From the IMG/VR virus record IMGVR_UViG_3300042882_001046, positions 54,269-118,268 of that record: a DNA stretch of 64,000 nucleotides; one strand, written 5' to 3'. A program made the translations under genes and the position numbers. Below the pieces are notes generated by a model, which was not told the origin of the DNA, made no database searches, and saw only the letters and a program-made list of their open reading frames with translations. The DNA comes from a virus. Below, in pieces: positions 7,144 through 15,783 of the stretch. How positions within the stretch are numbered: position 1 is the stretch's first letter; each line of letters begins with the position of its first letter.

Positions 7144-9621
7144 ATGAAGTATTTTCTTTTATTTTTATTGCTACTTCCAACATTAGCAATTGGACAAATA
7201 ACCGTAAACGGTTTAACAAAATCAAAATCCGAAAACATATATTTTTCACATATAAGTTTTAAACACTCAGACGGTGCCACATATTCAACAATTTCAAATG
7301 AAAACGCGGAATATAAATTAAACCTTAAATCTGGTTTATATACAATAAAAGCGTCATACATTGGATATAAAGAATTCACAAAAGAATTAAATGTAACGTC
7401 CGACTTAACCTTTGATATAATATTTGAAGAAACTGAAACTCAGTTGTCAGAAGTTGTTGTAAGGGCGGCTCCACAAAAAGTAACCGAAGCATCAATTGTT
7501 AGGTCAATACGAAATAATAATGTCGTATCCGATGGACTATCAATTGAATTTATTAAGAAAACTCCTGACAGAAACGTTGGTGACGCACTTAAAAGAGTTG
7601 GTGGGGTAACCATCCAAAACGATAAATTTGTATTGGTAAGAGGTTTGGCAGACCGTTATAATTCTGCATTATTAAATAAAACCCCACTACCGTCAACTGA
7701 ACCAGATAAAAGAGCGTTTTCTTTTGACATAATCCCAACTTCTTTAATTGACAACATTATTGTTGCTAAATCATCGTCAGCAAATTTGCCTGGTGATTGG
7801 AGTGGGGGATTAGTTCAAATAACAACAAAAGAAGTTTCTGATAAATTTTTTAATCTGTCATTGGGAAGTGGTTGGGGTTCGGTTTCAACCTTTAGAGATT
7901 TTAAGTTAGTTCAAGCTACCGATTTCCCTTCCACATTCCCTTCAACTTATAGATACCGTATATCATCAAACGGAGATAAAAGGGCGTATACTAAATTAAT
8001 TGGTAATCCATCAGTTGAACAGACTAAATCAACCCCTAATTTAAATGGAGGATTATCATTTGGTCACGCAAATGGAAAATGGAATTCATTATTTAGTTCT
8101 ACAATTAGAAATTCATATACACTAAACAATATTGAAAGAAAAGATTATCAATCATCAACAGAGTTAGCTTATGACTATAAAGATGTTTTATTTACAAAAA
8201 GATTTTCAACAAACAGTTTGTTTAATTTAACTTACTTGGGTGAAAATAGATACAGTTGGAAAACTTTAGTAAACTACCAAATTGAAGATTCATATCTAAA
8301 CCGTAATGGCGATAATTTTGATAACGTTCAGAATGTTTTAACAACGTCTTCGAATCATGTTAACAACGTTGTAATTAGTTCTCAATTTGACGGTAAAATT
8401 AAAACATTAAATTTTAATTTAGGATACAATTATACGTTTAGAGAACAACCAGATTATAGGATTAATCCAATCACAAAATCATTAGGTGTTAACGAACCTT
8501 ACGCAACTGCGTGGAGAGACACATATCGTTTTTGGAGTGTAATGGATGAAAACTCATTTAACGGTAACATAAATAAAGAACTCAATAATATTAAAATTGG
8601 TGGTGGGTACATTAAAAGGTTTAGAGGTTTTAACGCTAGAATATTTCGTTATCTATCAACAGACATGATGGATGAAATAACAAACAACACCGACAGATAT
8701 ACTGCCGATTTTGATTTGGGGTCTCTTTACTCGATGTATGAAAACGAATTTGGTAAATGGAAAATAAATGGTGGAATAAGAGGTGAATATAATTTATTTA
8801 ATGTTCAAACCGCAGATTTTAGTGGTACGGAAGTGAATGTTAACAGAAAATATTTAGACCTTTTACCTTCGTTAAATCTCTCATACAACGAAGAAAAAAC
8901 AAAGTATAGATTCTCAGTAAGTAAAACATTGGCAAGACCTGAATTCAGAGAAGTTGCTAATTTTGCTTATTATGATTTTGTAAGAAATGCTCAAATATTG
9001 GGAAATTCAAAGTTAGAAAAATCTGACATATATAATTTAGACCTTAAATACGAATGGTACCCAAAGACAGGTGAAAACATTTCGGTTTCTTTATTTGGTA
9101 AAAATTTCATTAAACCAATTGAACAAATTGTTGCAGACGGCTCAGTTCCTTCAAATCTTCTTTTAACTTACACAAACCCTAATTCAGCAATCTTATACGG
9201 TATTGAATTTGAAGTTCGTAAAAAGATAAGTGATTGGTTTGATGTTTATACAAATGCTTCGGTAATGAATTCAGAAGTAGAAGTTAATGGTATCAAAAGA
9301 CAATTACAGGGTCAATCAAACTATGTTTTAAACGGAGGAGTAAACATACATAAAAAGAAAAACACCCTTAATTTAACTTATAATAGAGTTGGTGATAGAA
9401 TATCATCTGTAGGGTTTCAGGGGTATCCTGATATATTCGAAAATAGTAGAGATGTATTAGACATTACATTCTTACATAAACTTTCAAAAGGAGAAATAAA
9501 ATTGGCAATAGGTGATGTATTTGCTCAACCATCAATTTATTACCAAAAGGTACAAAACCGAAATCTAATAAAAATAAACAATGAGCAAACAATTTCATTA
9601 ACATTAAATCTAACATTATGA
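7144..9621 (+). CDS. TonB-dependent outer-membrane receptor
   Basis: 825 residues. It has a Sec signal peptide (MKYFLLFLLLLPTLAIGQ), a carboxypeptidase-regulatory-like beta-sandwich at about 20-95 (GLYTIKASYIGYKE), a plug domain at about 115-220 (VLVRGLADRYN, then LPSTEPDKRAFSFDIIPTSL, then GGLVQITTKE), and a long beta-barrel with alternating aromatic strands to the C-terminus. This is the standard architecture of Bacteroidota nutrient receptors energised by host TonB-ExbBD. It overlaps the lipoprotein gene by ATGA. Such a pair is normally chromosomal; here it is most likely acquired cargo that alters uptake or surface recognition of infected cells. The ligand is unknown. Confidence 0.9.
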   Translation: MKYFLLFLLLLPTLAIGQITVNGLTKSKSENIYFSHISFKHSDGATYSTISNENAEYKLNLKSGLYTIKASYIGYKEFTKELNVTSDLTFDIIFEETETQLSEVVVRAAPQKVTEASIVRSIRNNNVVSDGLSIEFIKKTPDRNVGDALKRVGGVTIQNDKFVLVRGLADRYNSALLNKTPLPSTEPDKRAFSFDIIPTSLIDNIIVAKSSSANLPGDWSGGLVQITTKEVSDKFFNLSLGSGWGSVSTFRDFKLVQATDFPSTFPSTYRYRISSNGDKRAYTKLIGNPSVEQTKSTPNLNGGLSFGHANGKWNSLFSSTIRNSYTLNNIERKDYQSSTELAYDYKDVLFTKRFSTNSLFNLTYLGENRYSWKTLVNYQIEDSYLNRNGDNFDNVQNVLTTSSNHVNNVVISSQFDGKIKTLNFNLGYNYTFREQPDYRINPITKSLGVNEPYATAWRDTYRFWSVMDENSFNGNINKELNNIKIGGGYIKRFRGFNARIFRYLSTDMMDEITNNTDRYTADFDLGSLYSMYENEFGKWKINGGIRGEYNLFNVQTADFSGTEVNVNRKYLDLLPSLNLSYNEEKTKYRFSVSKTLARPEFREVANFAYYDFVRNAQILGNSKLEKSDIYNLDLKYEWYPKTGENISVSLFGKNFIKPIEQIVADGSVPSNLLLTYTNPNSAILYGIEFEVRKKISDWFDVYTNASVMNSEVEVNGIKRQLQGQSNYVLNGGVNIHKKKNTLNLTYNRVGDRISSVGFQGYPDIFENSRDVLDITFLHKLSKGEIKLAIGDVFAQPSIYYQKVQNRNLIKINNEQTISLTLNLTL

Positions 9622-10823
9622 AAAAATTATTAATTGCTATTTTAGCATTAGGATTATTGAGTTGCGAAAAAGATTTAGGTGGTGGAGAAGATGGACCAAT
9701 TAACATTCCAACTTCAACAACACTTTCAGGTAACATCAATACAACAACAACTTTAACTGCAGATAAAGTTTGGACACTAAAAGGTTATGTATACGTAACC
9801 GACGGAGCAAAACTTATTATTCAACCAGGTACGACAATCGTTTCTGACATTGCAGAAAAAGGAGCATTATGTATTGAAAGAGGTGCTCAAATTATTGCAG
9901 AAGGAACCGTAACAAAACCAATTATTTTTACATCTGGTAGAGCGGTTGGAGAAAAATCACCTGGTGATTGGGGTGGTATTGTAATATTGGGTAGAGCAAA
10001 AACCAATAGAACATCAGAACCAACAATCGAAGGTGGTATTGGCAGACCGTTTGGTGGAACAAACGATTTAGATAATAGCGGTATTCTTCGTTATGTAAGA
10101 ATTGAATACGCTGGTATCGCGGCAATGCCGAATTCTGAAATAAATGCATTGACATTAGGTGGTGTTGGTAGTGGAACAATAATTGAATATGTTCAAACAA
10201 TTTACGCTAACGATGATGCATTTGAATTCTTTGGAGGAACTGTATCACCAAGAAACTTATACGCGTTTGCGACCGCAGATGATGATTACGATTTTGACTT
10301 TGGATATAACGGAACCGTAACAAACAGTGTTTCAAAAAGAGACCCTCAATTTGTAGACAACGGAGATGCAGGAAATGGTGTAGAATGTGATAACGATGGA
10401 ACAGGTTCATCATCACAACCTTTTACACATCCTAAATTAAGTGGTATGATTTTAATTGGACCGTTTGATGTGTCATCACTATCAAACCATAATTTAGGGT
10501 TAAGATGGAGACGTGCAACACAGTTTACAATAACAAACTCAAAGATATTAGGTTATCAAAAAGGTTCGTTTTCTATTGAAAGTAATGAAACCGCACAATC
10601 ATATAGAGATGGGGTATCTAAATTTCAAAATAATGAGGTTCAATCGTTTGACCCATTATTAAATTTTAAATCAACCTCAACAGTGTTTACCGCATTACAA
10701 ATGAAAGAAAAATCGTTAAGTGAAGGTAACCTTGAGAAAAATTATACGAGAGCAGAATTAGAAATACTTTCTAAACCAACATGGACTAATGGTTGGACAA
10801 GATTTCCATCAAGAGGAAATTAA
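9618..10823 (+). CDS. Secreted beta-helix lipoprotein paired with the TonB receptor
   Basis: 401 residues. A lipoprotein signal peptide ends in LGLLSC, with Cys about 16 as the lipidation site followed by EKD and a Gly-rich spacer, a pattern used for surface export of Bacteroidota lipoproteins. The rest is repetitive (LKGYVYVTDGAKLIIQPGTT; GTIIEYVQTIYANDDAFEFFGG), which suggests a right-handed parallel beta-helix. The start codon overlaps the receptor stop, so the two are translated together, and the protein may be the surface partner of the receptor. Enzymatic activity cannot be assigned. Confidence 0.82.
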   Translation: MKKLLIAILALGLLSCEKDLGGGEDGPINIPTSTTLSGNINTTTTLTADKVWTLKGYVYVTDGAKLIIQPGTTIVSDIAEKGALCIERGAQIIAEGTVTKPIIFTSGRAVGEKSPGDWGGIVILGRAKTNRTSEPTIEGGIGRPFGGTNDLDNSGILRYVRIEYAGIAAMPNSEINALTLGGVGSGTIIEYVQTIYANDDAFEFFGGTVSPRNLYAFATADDDYDFDFGYNGTVTNSVSKRDPQFVDNGDAGNGVECDNDGTGSSSQPFTHPKLSGMILIGPFDVSSLSNHNLGLRWRRATQFTITNSKILGYQKGSFSIESNETAQSYRDGVSKFQNNEVQSFDPLLNFKSTSTVFTALQMKEKSLSEGNLEKNYTRAELEILSKPTWTNGWTRFPSRGN

Positions 10824-10845
10824 TATTCTTTTAATTAAAATTTTA

Positions 10846-10874
10846 AGCCCTCACCTATGGTGGGGGTTTTTTAT
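10846..10874 (+). terminator. Terminator after receptor/lipoprotein operon
   Basis: CCCTCACC-TAT-GGTGGGGG followed by TTTTTTATTTT. Confidence 0.75.
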
Positions 10875-10900
10875 TTTAAATAATTTACTATTATTACGTT

Positions 10901-11248
10901 ATGAGTTTAACAAAAGTATTAATTGCAACTATCATTATGATTTTTGGTCAGATAGGTTCATTTCTGCAATTACAAGGGGCCATCAAATATGGATGGTACG
11001 AAAAATATATGTGGGTGGTTTTACTTTCAAGTATCCCAATAAGTTATTTGTACATTGTAGCCGTTAGAATGTATGTGGAAGGTTTTGGTGGTCAAATTTG
11101 GCCGAGTAGATTGATTGGATTCGCGCTTGGTATCATGGTTTTTACATCTATGTCTTCAATGTTGTTTGGGGAACATATGTCATTAAAAACTGTTGTGTGT
11201 ATATTACTGGCGTTAACAATTGTTGGAATCCAATTGTTTTGGAAGTAA
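10901..11248 (+). CDS. Small integral membrane protein (DMT-like)
   Basis: 115 residues with four hydrophobic segments (about 5-25, 37-58, 68-88, 94-113) and little else. The length and the pattern GEHMSLKTVVCILLALTIVGIQLF resemble a half-size drug/metabolite-transporter unit, but no defining motif was seen. It is preceded by the operon terminator, so it needs its own promoter; none is clear. Confidence 0.6.
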   Translation: MSLTKVLIATIIMIFGQIGSFLQLQGAIKYGWYEKYMWVVLLSSIPISYLYIVAVRMYVEGFGGQIWPSRLIGFALGIMVFTSMSSMLFGEHMSLKTVVCILLALTIVGIQLFWK

Positions 11249-11252
11249 TTGG

Positions 11253-11260
11253 TATTTATT
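11253..11260 (+). promoter_or_regulatory. TATTTATT box, 3 nt before start
   Basis: GGTATTTATT-GGT-ATG. It supports ATG 11264 as the start of the downstream gene rather than an earlier TTG. Confidence 0.45.
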
Positions 11261-11263
11261 GGT

Positions 11264-12748
11264 ATGAAATTCATGTCAATTCTTATATTAGAAGGTAGAA
11301 AAGAAGACCTAAAGAAAAAATACTCAAACAAGTTTGATGAAGAAACATTAAACTGGATTTTGAATATTTCCGACCTTGTAGATTTCAATCACAAATACAC
11401 TGACTTTATTTTAAAGGCTTTAGACCCAAATTCAGATATTGATATGAATGTTGATATTGCCGTTGGGTTAATACAAGATTTTGACAAATATCAATCTCAA
11501 TTAAATAAGAAAGATATTAATCAATATAATACTTTTTCTGAATTAGAAGGAGCTTTATTACCATTCCATGAAAAAGAGAAAGAAAAAGAATTAGAAGGTC
11601 AATCTAAAAAAATCTATGAAAAAGGAGATTTTGTGGTGATTCAACCAAAAACTGAAGAAGCTTCTTGTAAGTATGGCTCAAACACTAAGTGGTGTGTTAC
11701 ATCAAAAGGTTCAGGTCATTTTGGTAGATATACCTCAGGTCGTCAATCGTTATATTTTATTATCAACAAAGCCAAATCCACAAACAAAAATTATTCAAAA
11801 GTTGCAATCCATTTTGATGATGAAGGGTTTATGAGATATTGGGATGCTCAAGATTCACCAATGAGTCAAAGAGAAATTGATGTATTTGAATATGCATTTC
11901 CTGAAATGATTGAGTCAATTAAAAATGACTATAAGGTTTACAAGGGGTCAATGACAGACAGATTTTTGATAGAAACTTTTGATAAAGTGGGTGAGAATTC
12001 TGTTGAAGCTAAAAATTACTTAAATTCTAATTATAATTTAACAACTTATATAAGAGGGTTCCAAAACATCCTCGATTTAGGTTTTGGACATTCCGAAGCC
12101 CGCTTATCAGTTTCTTTAAAATCGGACACAGAAAATAAATTAATTGACGAATATCAAGTTTTTATTACGTACAAAAGTAAAGATGATAGAACGTTCTCTG
12201 CCAGCATAGGGTTTATGGGGAATGATGAGGTTGCGGGTGATGATTTTGAGGACCTTGGTCTTGAAGGGTGGGGAATTGATTCAACATACTATCTTGGTAA
12301 AACCCCCGCAGAAACCGCTGAAGGTGTTAGAAGACACATTGTAACAAGAGTATTAGACCACATTAAAAACAATCCAAAATTACTTCAAAAAGTTGCAGGT
12401 TCTTCAAGAGTTTTTAGGTCTACCTATGGTTACAAATTTGGTAAAAATAAAGGTTGGGTTAAAAAACTTGTTGATTATTTGGATAAAGGAAAGATAGGAA
12501 CAAAACTAGATTTCCTCACAGATATTGGTTATTTAGAAAAAATAACTCAAGACGGTAAAACACAATTTAGAAAAAGTAAACTTGGTTTTCTATATAATCC
12601 TCGAGACTTAAGAGGTCAACATTCTTCATTCTTTGCCGCAGCAAAAAATGCTGGAATTTTAAATTATAGAAAAATAGGAAAAGATTATTTCCTCATCAAA
12701 GGTCCAAATTTTGAGGCCTTCAAAGAAGGTAAGCTCAAGGCTCTTTAG
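11264..12748 (+). CDS. Phage protein with KYG-x3-KWC motif, 494 aa
   Basis: The core at residues 135-147 (CKYGSNTKWCVTS), followed by SLYFIINK, KVAIHF and YWDAQDSPM, is shared with the protein at 51082 (KYGASTRWCTTY, then ILVYFINK, then SFWNSADSRV). The same core occurs in other phage proteins of unknown function. The C-terminal half (about 250-494) is different and unrecognised. The N-terminus (SILILEGRKEDLKKK) carries an L-x-E near residue 10 as in the putative virion proteins. A TATTTATT box lies 3 nt before ATG 11264. It overlaps the convergent membrane gene by 14 nt. Confidence 0.7.
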   Translation: MKFMSILILEGRKEDLKKKYSNKFDEETLNWILNISDLVDFNHKYTDFILKALDPNSDIDMNVDIAVGLIQDFDKYQSQLNKKDINQYNTFSELEGALLPFHEKEKEKELEGQSKKIYEKGDFVVIQPKTEEASCKYGSNTKWCVTSKGSGHFGRYTSGRQSLYFIINKAKSTNKNYSKVAIHFDDEGFMRYWDAQDSPMSQREIDVFEYAFPEMIESIKNDYKVYKGSMTDRFLIETFDKVGENSVEAKNYLNSNYNLTTYIRGFQNILDLGFGHSEARLSVSLKSDTENKLIDEYQVFITYKSKDDRTFSASIGFMGNDEVAGDDFEDLGLEGWGIDSTYYLGKTPAETAEGVRRHIVTRVLDHIKNNPKLLQKVAGSSRVFRSTYGYKFGKNKGWVKKLVDYLDKGKIGTKLDFLTDIGYLEKITQDGKTQFRKSKLGFLYNPRDLRGQHSSFFAAAKNAGILNYRKIGKDYFLIKGPNFEAFKEGKLKAL

Positions 12749-12959
12749 ATAACCTTCGAAAGTAGATATATAATCCAAAAAACAACCCCGCAACACAATA
12801 CAAAACGAAGTTTGCGCTCCATAAACTTCCTGTCAGTAATATTAGGGAGTATTGAACGGCATCGAATCCAAAAGGATTGAAAAATAACGCGAGCATTAAA
12901 AATACCTGTGATAGGTTGTCTTGGAGGCTCCTTCTCCACGTTTTCATTCTTTTCACCAT
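12735..12959 (-). CDS. Two-TM small membrane protein, 74 aa
   Basis: A basic N-terminus (KRMKTWRRSLQDN) is followed by two hydrophobic spans separated by a short loop (about 17-44 and 48-66) and a basic C-terminus (YFRRLSKEP). ATG 12959 was chosen; ATG 12947 is also possible. A competing longer frame on the same strand lacks protein-like composition. Function unknown. Confidence 0.55.
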   Translation of the reverse strand: MVKRMKTWRRSLQDNLSQVFLMLALFFNPFGFDAVQYSLILLTGSLWSANFVLYCVAGLFFGLYIYFRRLSKEP

Positions 12960-13020
12960 CTTCCATATGTAGGTATTTAAAATTTATGCGAATTCCGCGT
13001 TGTTTTTTATATAAATACAT

Positions 13021-13028
13021 TATCTTTG
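13021..13028 (+). promoter_or_regulatory. TATCTTTG box 4 nt before start (leaderless)
   Basis: TATCTTTG-TGAT-ATG: a perfect Bacteroidota -7 box with the 4-nt spacing seen at other genes here. Confidence 0.7.
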
Positions 13029-13032
13029 TGAT

Positions 13033-13485
13033 ATGGAAAAATTTAATGACAAAGAGGCATTCAAAACTTGGGTCAAACAGAAAACTGAGACCAAAGAAGA
13101 GAGATATGCTCGTGTCAAAGAATATTGGAAAACTCGAGGTCCGTTTAAGGATAAAAACGATATTCCACAATTACCAATAGTAGATAAAGAAGAATGGGAA
13201 CAGTTTTATATCCCAAAATTAATTGAGTTGGGTGCAATTCCAAAAAAAGACTTGGTTGTTGGCGAGTATTACATTGGTGACCACAGGTGTACAGGAATTG
13301 CGAGATGGAATGGTGATGTGTTTGAATATTGGAAATGGGAGTTTTTTCCTATGGAAGACGAATGTAACCATTTTGAAGATGATAATGGATTTGCCCTTTT
13401 TGTCCCAATAGGAATTGGGACTAAAGAAGAATTTGATAAATATGGTTATGACGCATGGCTAAAAGAAAAAGAAAAAAAGAATTGA
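13033..13485 (+). CDS. Hypothetical protein, 150 aa
   Basis: Soluble, Trp- and charge-rich (EWEQFY, RWNGDVFEYWKWEFF, GYDAWLKEKEKK). No family recognised. It is the first gene of a plus-strand run 13033-15755 with tiny gaps and overlaps, probably one operon started by the leaderless TATCTTTG promoter. Confidence 0.6.
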   Translation: MEKFNDKEAFKTWVKQKTETKEERYARVKEYWKTRGPFKDKNDIPQLPIVDKEEWEQFYIPKLIELGAIPKKDLVVGEYYIGDHRCTGIARWNGDVFEYWKWEFFPMEDECNHFEDDNGFALFVPIGIGTKEEFDKYGYDAWLKEKEKKN

Positions 13486-13486
13486 T

Positions 13487-14110
13487 ATGAAAGTTATATT
13501 TTTAGACCATGACGGAGTAATATGCTTATCTACTGAGTGGGGTGGTCGCCATAAAAAACAAAAGGAATGGGGCGGACGAAAATTGTCTATGACAAATAGT
13601 GAAGTCCCTTTAGATTGTAGATTTGATAACTTCAATAAAAAGGCAATCAAAATCTTAAATGAAATCTTAGAAGAAACAGGAGCGGAAATCGTTGTGTCGT
13701 CTGATTGGAAAAGATGGGCAAACGTTGAGGAGATGGGTGAATATTATGAGTCTCAGGGAATCAAAAAGAAACCTATTGCATTTACCCCTAATTTGGGTCA
13801 ATGTACTTGGTACATTGATGCATATCCTGCTGGTTTTATGTGGTCTCGAGCATGGGATTTGGAACAAACTAGAGTTATTGAAATTAAACAATACCTACAT
13901 GACCATCCCGAGATTACTCATTGGGTTTCTATTGATGATTTGAGAATGGGTAAAGAAGGTCTTGACTATAGTATACCTTACGAGCATGAGTGGGGATTAG
14001 ATAATTTTGTTGAGACTCCGAAAAGTACTGAGGGTATCAAACAAACAGGTATTAAAGAAAAAATTATAAAATTTTTAAATAGTGAAATACAGGACAAGAA
14101 GATTAATTAA
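13487..14110 (+). CDS. HAD-superfamily hydrolase of the RNA-repair-associated type
   Basis: 207 residues. FLDHDGVI at the N-terminus is the DxDGxx nucleophile motif, VVSSDWKRW is motif II (S/T), and WVSIDDLRMG supplies the distal acidic pair. The lineage resembles the HAD domains found with RNA-repair proteins. Phosphatase activity on RNA or nucleotide ends is inferred. It starts 2 nt after the preceding gene, and the thioesterase-like gene begins inside its end. Confidence 0.72.
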   Translation: MKVIFLDHDGVICLSTEWGGRHKKQKEWGGRKLSMTNSEVPLDCRFDNFNKKAIKILNEILEETGAEIVVSSDWKRWANVEEMGEYYESQGIKKKPIAFTPNLGQCTWYIDAYPAGFMWSRAWDLEQTRVIEIKQYLHDHPEITHWVSIDDLRMGKEGLDYSIPYEHEWGLDNFVETPKSTEGIKQTGIKEKIIKFLNSEIQDKKIN

Positions 14111-14456
14111 ACCAGAAGATTTAAATCCAAGAGGAACCCTATTTGGTGGCAGGGTTCTTCAATGGATTGATGAAGAGTCTGCAATTTATGCAATATGCCA
14201 ATTGAACAGTTCGAACATTGTAACCAAAGCAATGTCTGAAATAAATTTTGTGTCTACAGCAAAAGTTGGTGATGTTATTGAATTTGGATTAGATTTAGTT
14301 AAAATTGGTACTACATCCATTACAATAGCTTGTGATGTTAGAAATAAAAAAACAAAAGATTCTATTATTAAAATTGATGAGATTGTATTTGTGTTATTAG
14401 ACGGAAACGGAAAACCTTACCCTCATGGAAAAACAAGAAAAACTGACGACAATTGA
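14082..14456 (+). CDS. Acyl-CoA thioesterase, hotdog fold (YciA-like)
   Basis: 124 residues starting at GTG (an in-frame stop lies just upstream and there is no ATG). DLNPRGTLFGGRVLQWIDE is the hotdog helix with the catalytic Asp and the Gly-rich turn of YciA/BACH acyl-CoA hydrolases, and SEINFVSTAKVGDVIEF follows as expected. The family hydrolyses acyl-CoA, freeing CoA. It overlaps the HAD gene by 29 nt and the next gene by 32 nt, so translation is coupled. It is an unusual auxiliary gene for a phage. Confidence 0.82.
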   Translation: MKYRTRRLIKPEDLNPRGTLFGGRVLQWIDEESAIYAICQLNSSNIVTKAMSEINFVSTAKVGDVIEFGLDLVKIGTTSITIACDVRNKKTKDSIIKIDEIVFVLLDGNGKPYPHGKTRKTDDN

Positions 14457-14640
14457 CATTAAGAAATTAATCAAAGAAGAAGGTCATATCAGAAAATTTC
14501 ATGGAATCGCCCCTGAAGGGTTTGTTTTAGTTCACGAAAATACATTAGAACAACTAAAGGACATGGATGTATGGTTAGAGTGGAAAATGGAAAAATTATC
14601 TATAGAAGAAATGAATAAAATCAATTTTGATAATAATTAA
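14425..14640 (+). CDS. Hypothetical protein, 71 aa
   Basis: Small charged protein (HIRKFHGIAPEGFVLVHENTLEQL). No family recognised. It starts within the thioesterase gene and is likely translated by coupling. It ends just before a TATATTTG box. Confidence 0.5.
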   Translation: MEKQEKLTTIDIKKLIKEEGHIRKFHGIAPEGFVLVHENTLEQLKDMDVWLEWKMEKLSIEEMNKINFDNN

Positions 14641-14648
14641 AAATATAC

Positions 14649-14656
14649 TATATTTG
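14649..14656 (+). promoter_or_regulatory. TATATTTG promoter box
   Basis: Perfect TAnnTTTG. It would start a transcript carrying the 31-aa ORF at 14684 and the structured RNA at 14785. Confidence 0.55.
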
Positions 14657-14683
14657 TATTAAAGAAGTTAAATCGTTGAATGT

Positions 14684-14779
14684 ATGTCTTATTTGGATTT
14701 TGAGGTAGAACTCGACCCAAATTGCTCTCAAGATTCTCAGGATGATTGGGACCAACACGGTGACAATTGCACATTTTAA
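14684..14779 (+). CDS. Small Asp/Cys-rich protein, 31 aa
   Basis: MSYLDFEVEL... ending DWDQHGDNCTF: very acidic, with two Cys and one His. It lies 27 nt after a TATATTTG box and directly precedes a strong structured RNA that ends in a T-run. It could be a real small protein or a leader peptide; no homology is claimed. Confidence 0.4.
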   Translation: MSYLDFEVELDPNCSQDSQDDWDQHGDNCTF

Positions 14780-14784
14780 CGTAT

Positions 14785-14873
14785 GATGGTCAAGTTGGTG
14801 TAACTGTCTGCAGCAGTGAACGGGTGCTAGCTCCAAGGGTTAATATTCCCACCAACCTCTGACCATCTTTTTT
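14785..14873 (+). ncRNA. tRNA-like structured RNA with terminator tail
   Basis: The outer stem GATGGTCA/TGACCATC is continued by GTTGGTG/CACCAAC. Inside are AGTTGGTGTAACT, which looks like a D arm, and GGGTTAATATTCCC, which looks like a T arm. The 3' strand is followed by TTTTTT. Spacing does not fit a normal tRNA: about ten extra bases separate the T-like arm from the acceptor-like strand. It may act as terminator, attenuator or independent small RNA. Confidence 0.45.
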
Positions 14874-14891
14874 ATTAAAAACAATTTTTTT

Positions 14892-15080
14892 ATGAAAAGA
14901 CTATTAAGACGCGAACACGGAGAGATTGGAGGAGTTTGCGGAGGAATTGGAGATTATTTTAACATTGACGAAACTGTAGTACGAGTTTTGTTTTTAATTG
15001 GAATTTTCACTCCGTTTCCTACGATTTTCACTTATTTTTTACTTTGGATATTCATTCCAAAAGATAGATTAATACCATGA
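14892..15080 (+). CDS. PspC-domain membrane protein
   Basis: 62 residues. LRREHGEIGGVCGGIGDYFNID is followed by one long hydrophobic segment and IFIPKDR, matching the PspC family almost end to end. In bacteria PspC is an inner-membrane part of the phage-shock envelope-stress response. It overlaps the next gene by 4 nt. It may stabilise or tune the membrane during infection; that is inference. Confidence 0.8.
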   Translation: MKRLLRREHGEIGGVCGGIGDYFNIDETVVRVLFLIGIFTPFPTIFTYFLLWIFIPKDRLIP

Positions 15081-15469
15081 GTAAAGTAATTAAAAACCCA
15101 ACATTATTTGTTGACATAGACGGTACACTAGTTGAGTATCGTAAGTTTAGTGAGTTATCTGAATCAATACTTACCCCAATTCAGGATGTGATTGATTTTG
15201 TTAATAACCACTATGATAATGGTTCAGTTGTTATGATAACAACAGCCAGACCTTCAACCTACGAATTATTTACCAAACAAGAATTAGAAAAGATTGGTGT
15301 AAAATACCATCAATTAATTATGGATTGTGGTAGAGGTACAAGAGTCATTTTGAATGACAAAGACCCTGAAAATCCGATAGACAGAGCGGTTGGGATAAAC
15401 TTAGATAGAAACGGTGGGTTAAAAAATATAACCATACCTGAGAGTGTAAAATCTTATGAGTCAAATTAA
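15077..15469 (+). CDS. HAD-like phosphatase
   Basis: 130 residues. LFVDIDGTLVEY is the DxDGTL nucleophile motif at the N-terminus, MITTARPSTY is motif II with Thr, and LNDKDPENP provides the late acidic residues. This compact form resembles HAD proteins found in phage and capsule loci. Substrate unknown. It overlaps both neighbours in one operon. Confidence 0.72.
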   Translation: MSKVIKNPTLFVDIDGTLVEYRKFSELSESILTPIQDVIDFVNNHYDNGSVVMITTARPSTYELFTKQELEKIGVKYHQLIMDCGRGTRVILNDKDPENPIDRAVGINLDRNGGLKNITIPESVKSYESN

Positions 15470-15755
15470 AGTATCTGCTAAGAGACACTTAGCAAAAACA
15501 ATTAGTTATCGTATAATCAGCACATTAATAGGATTTTTAATAATGTGGGCAGTTAGTGGAAGTATAACAGTTGGAGCAGCATTTGGAGTTGCGGAATTAG
15601 TATATAAACCAATTCAGTATTATATTCATGAAAGAATTTGGTATAGATATATAAAATATGGTTTGATTAAGATTAAAGACGAAAAACCAAAAAAAGAAGA
15701 ACAAAAAGAAGAACAAAAAACTAAGAGATTAGTTTATACTAAAAAGGCCAATTAA
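15456..15755 (+). CDS. DUF2061-type membrane protein
   Basis: 99 residues. AKTISYRIISTLIGFLIMW, then a second hydrophobic helix, then YIHERIWYRY is the signature of the DUF2061 family (K-W/Y-R start, two helices, HER-W end). The tail is Lys/Glu rich. Function of the family unknown. Last gene of the 13033 operon. Confidence 0.72.
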   Translation: MSQIKVSAKRHLAKTISYRIISTLIGFLIMWAVSGSITVGAAFGVAELVYKPIQYYIHERIWYRYIKYGLIKIKDEKPKKEEQKEEQKTKRLVYTKKAN

Positions 15756-15783
15756 TATTGGTCTTTTTTATTTATGTCTATGA

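Noticed and set aside
9464-10416. His/Leu-rich minus-strand ORFs over the receptor and lipoprotein genes
   Set aside because: They are antisense shadows of repetitive coding sequence.
12745-13170. 141-aa minus-strand ORF
   Set aside because: It overlaps the well-supported 13033 gene and the membrane protein at 12735 and has non-protein-like composition.
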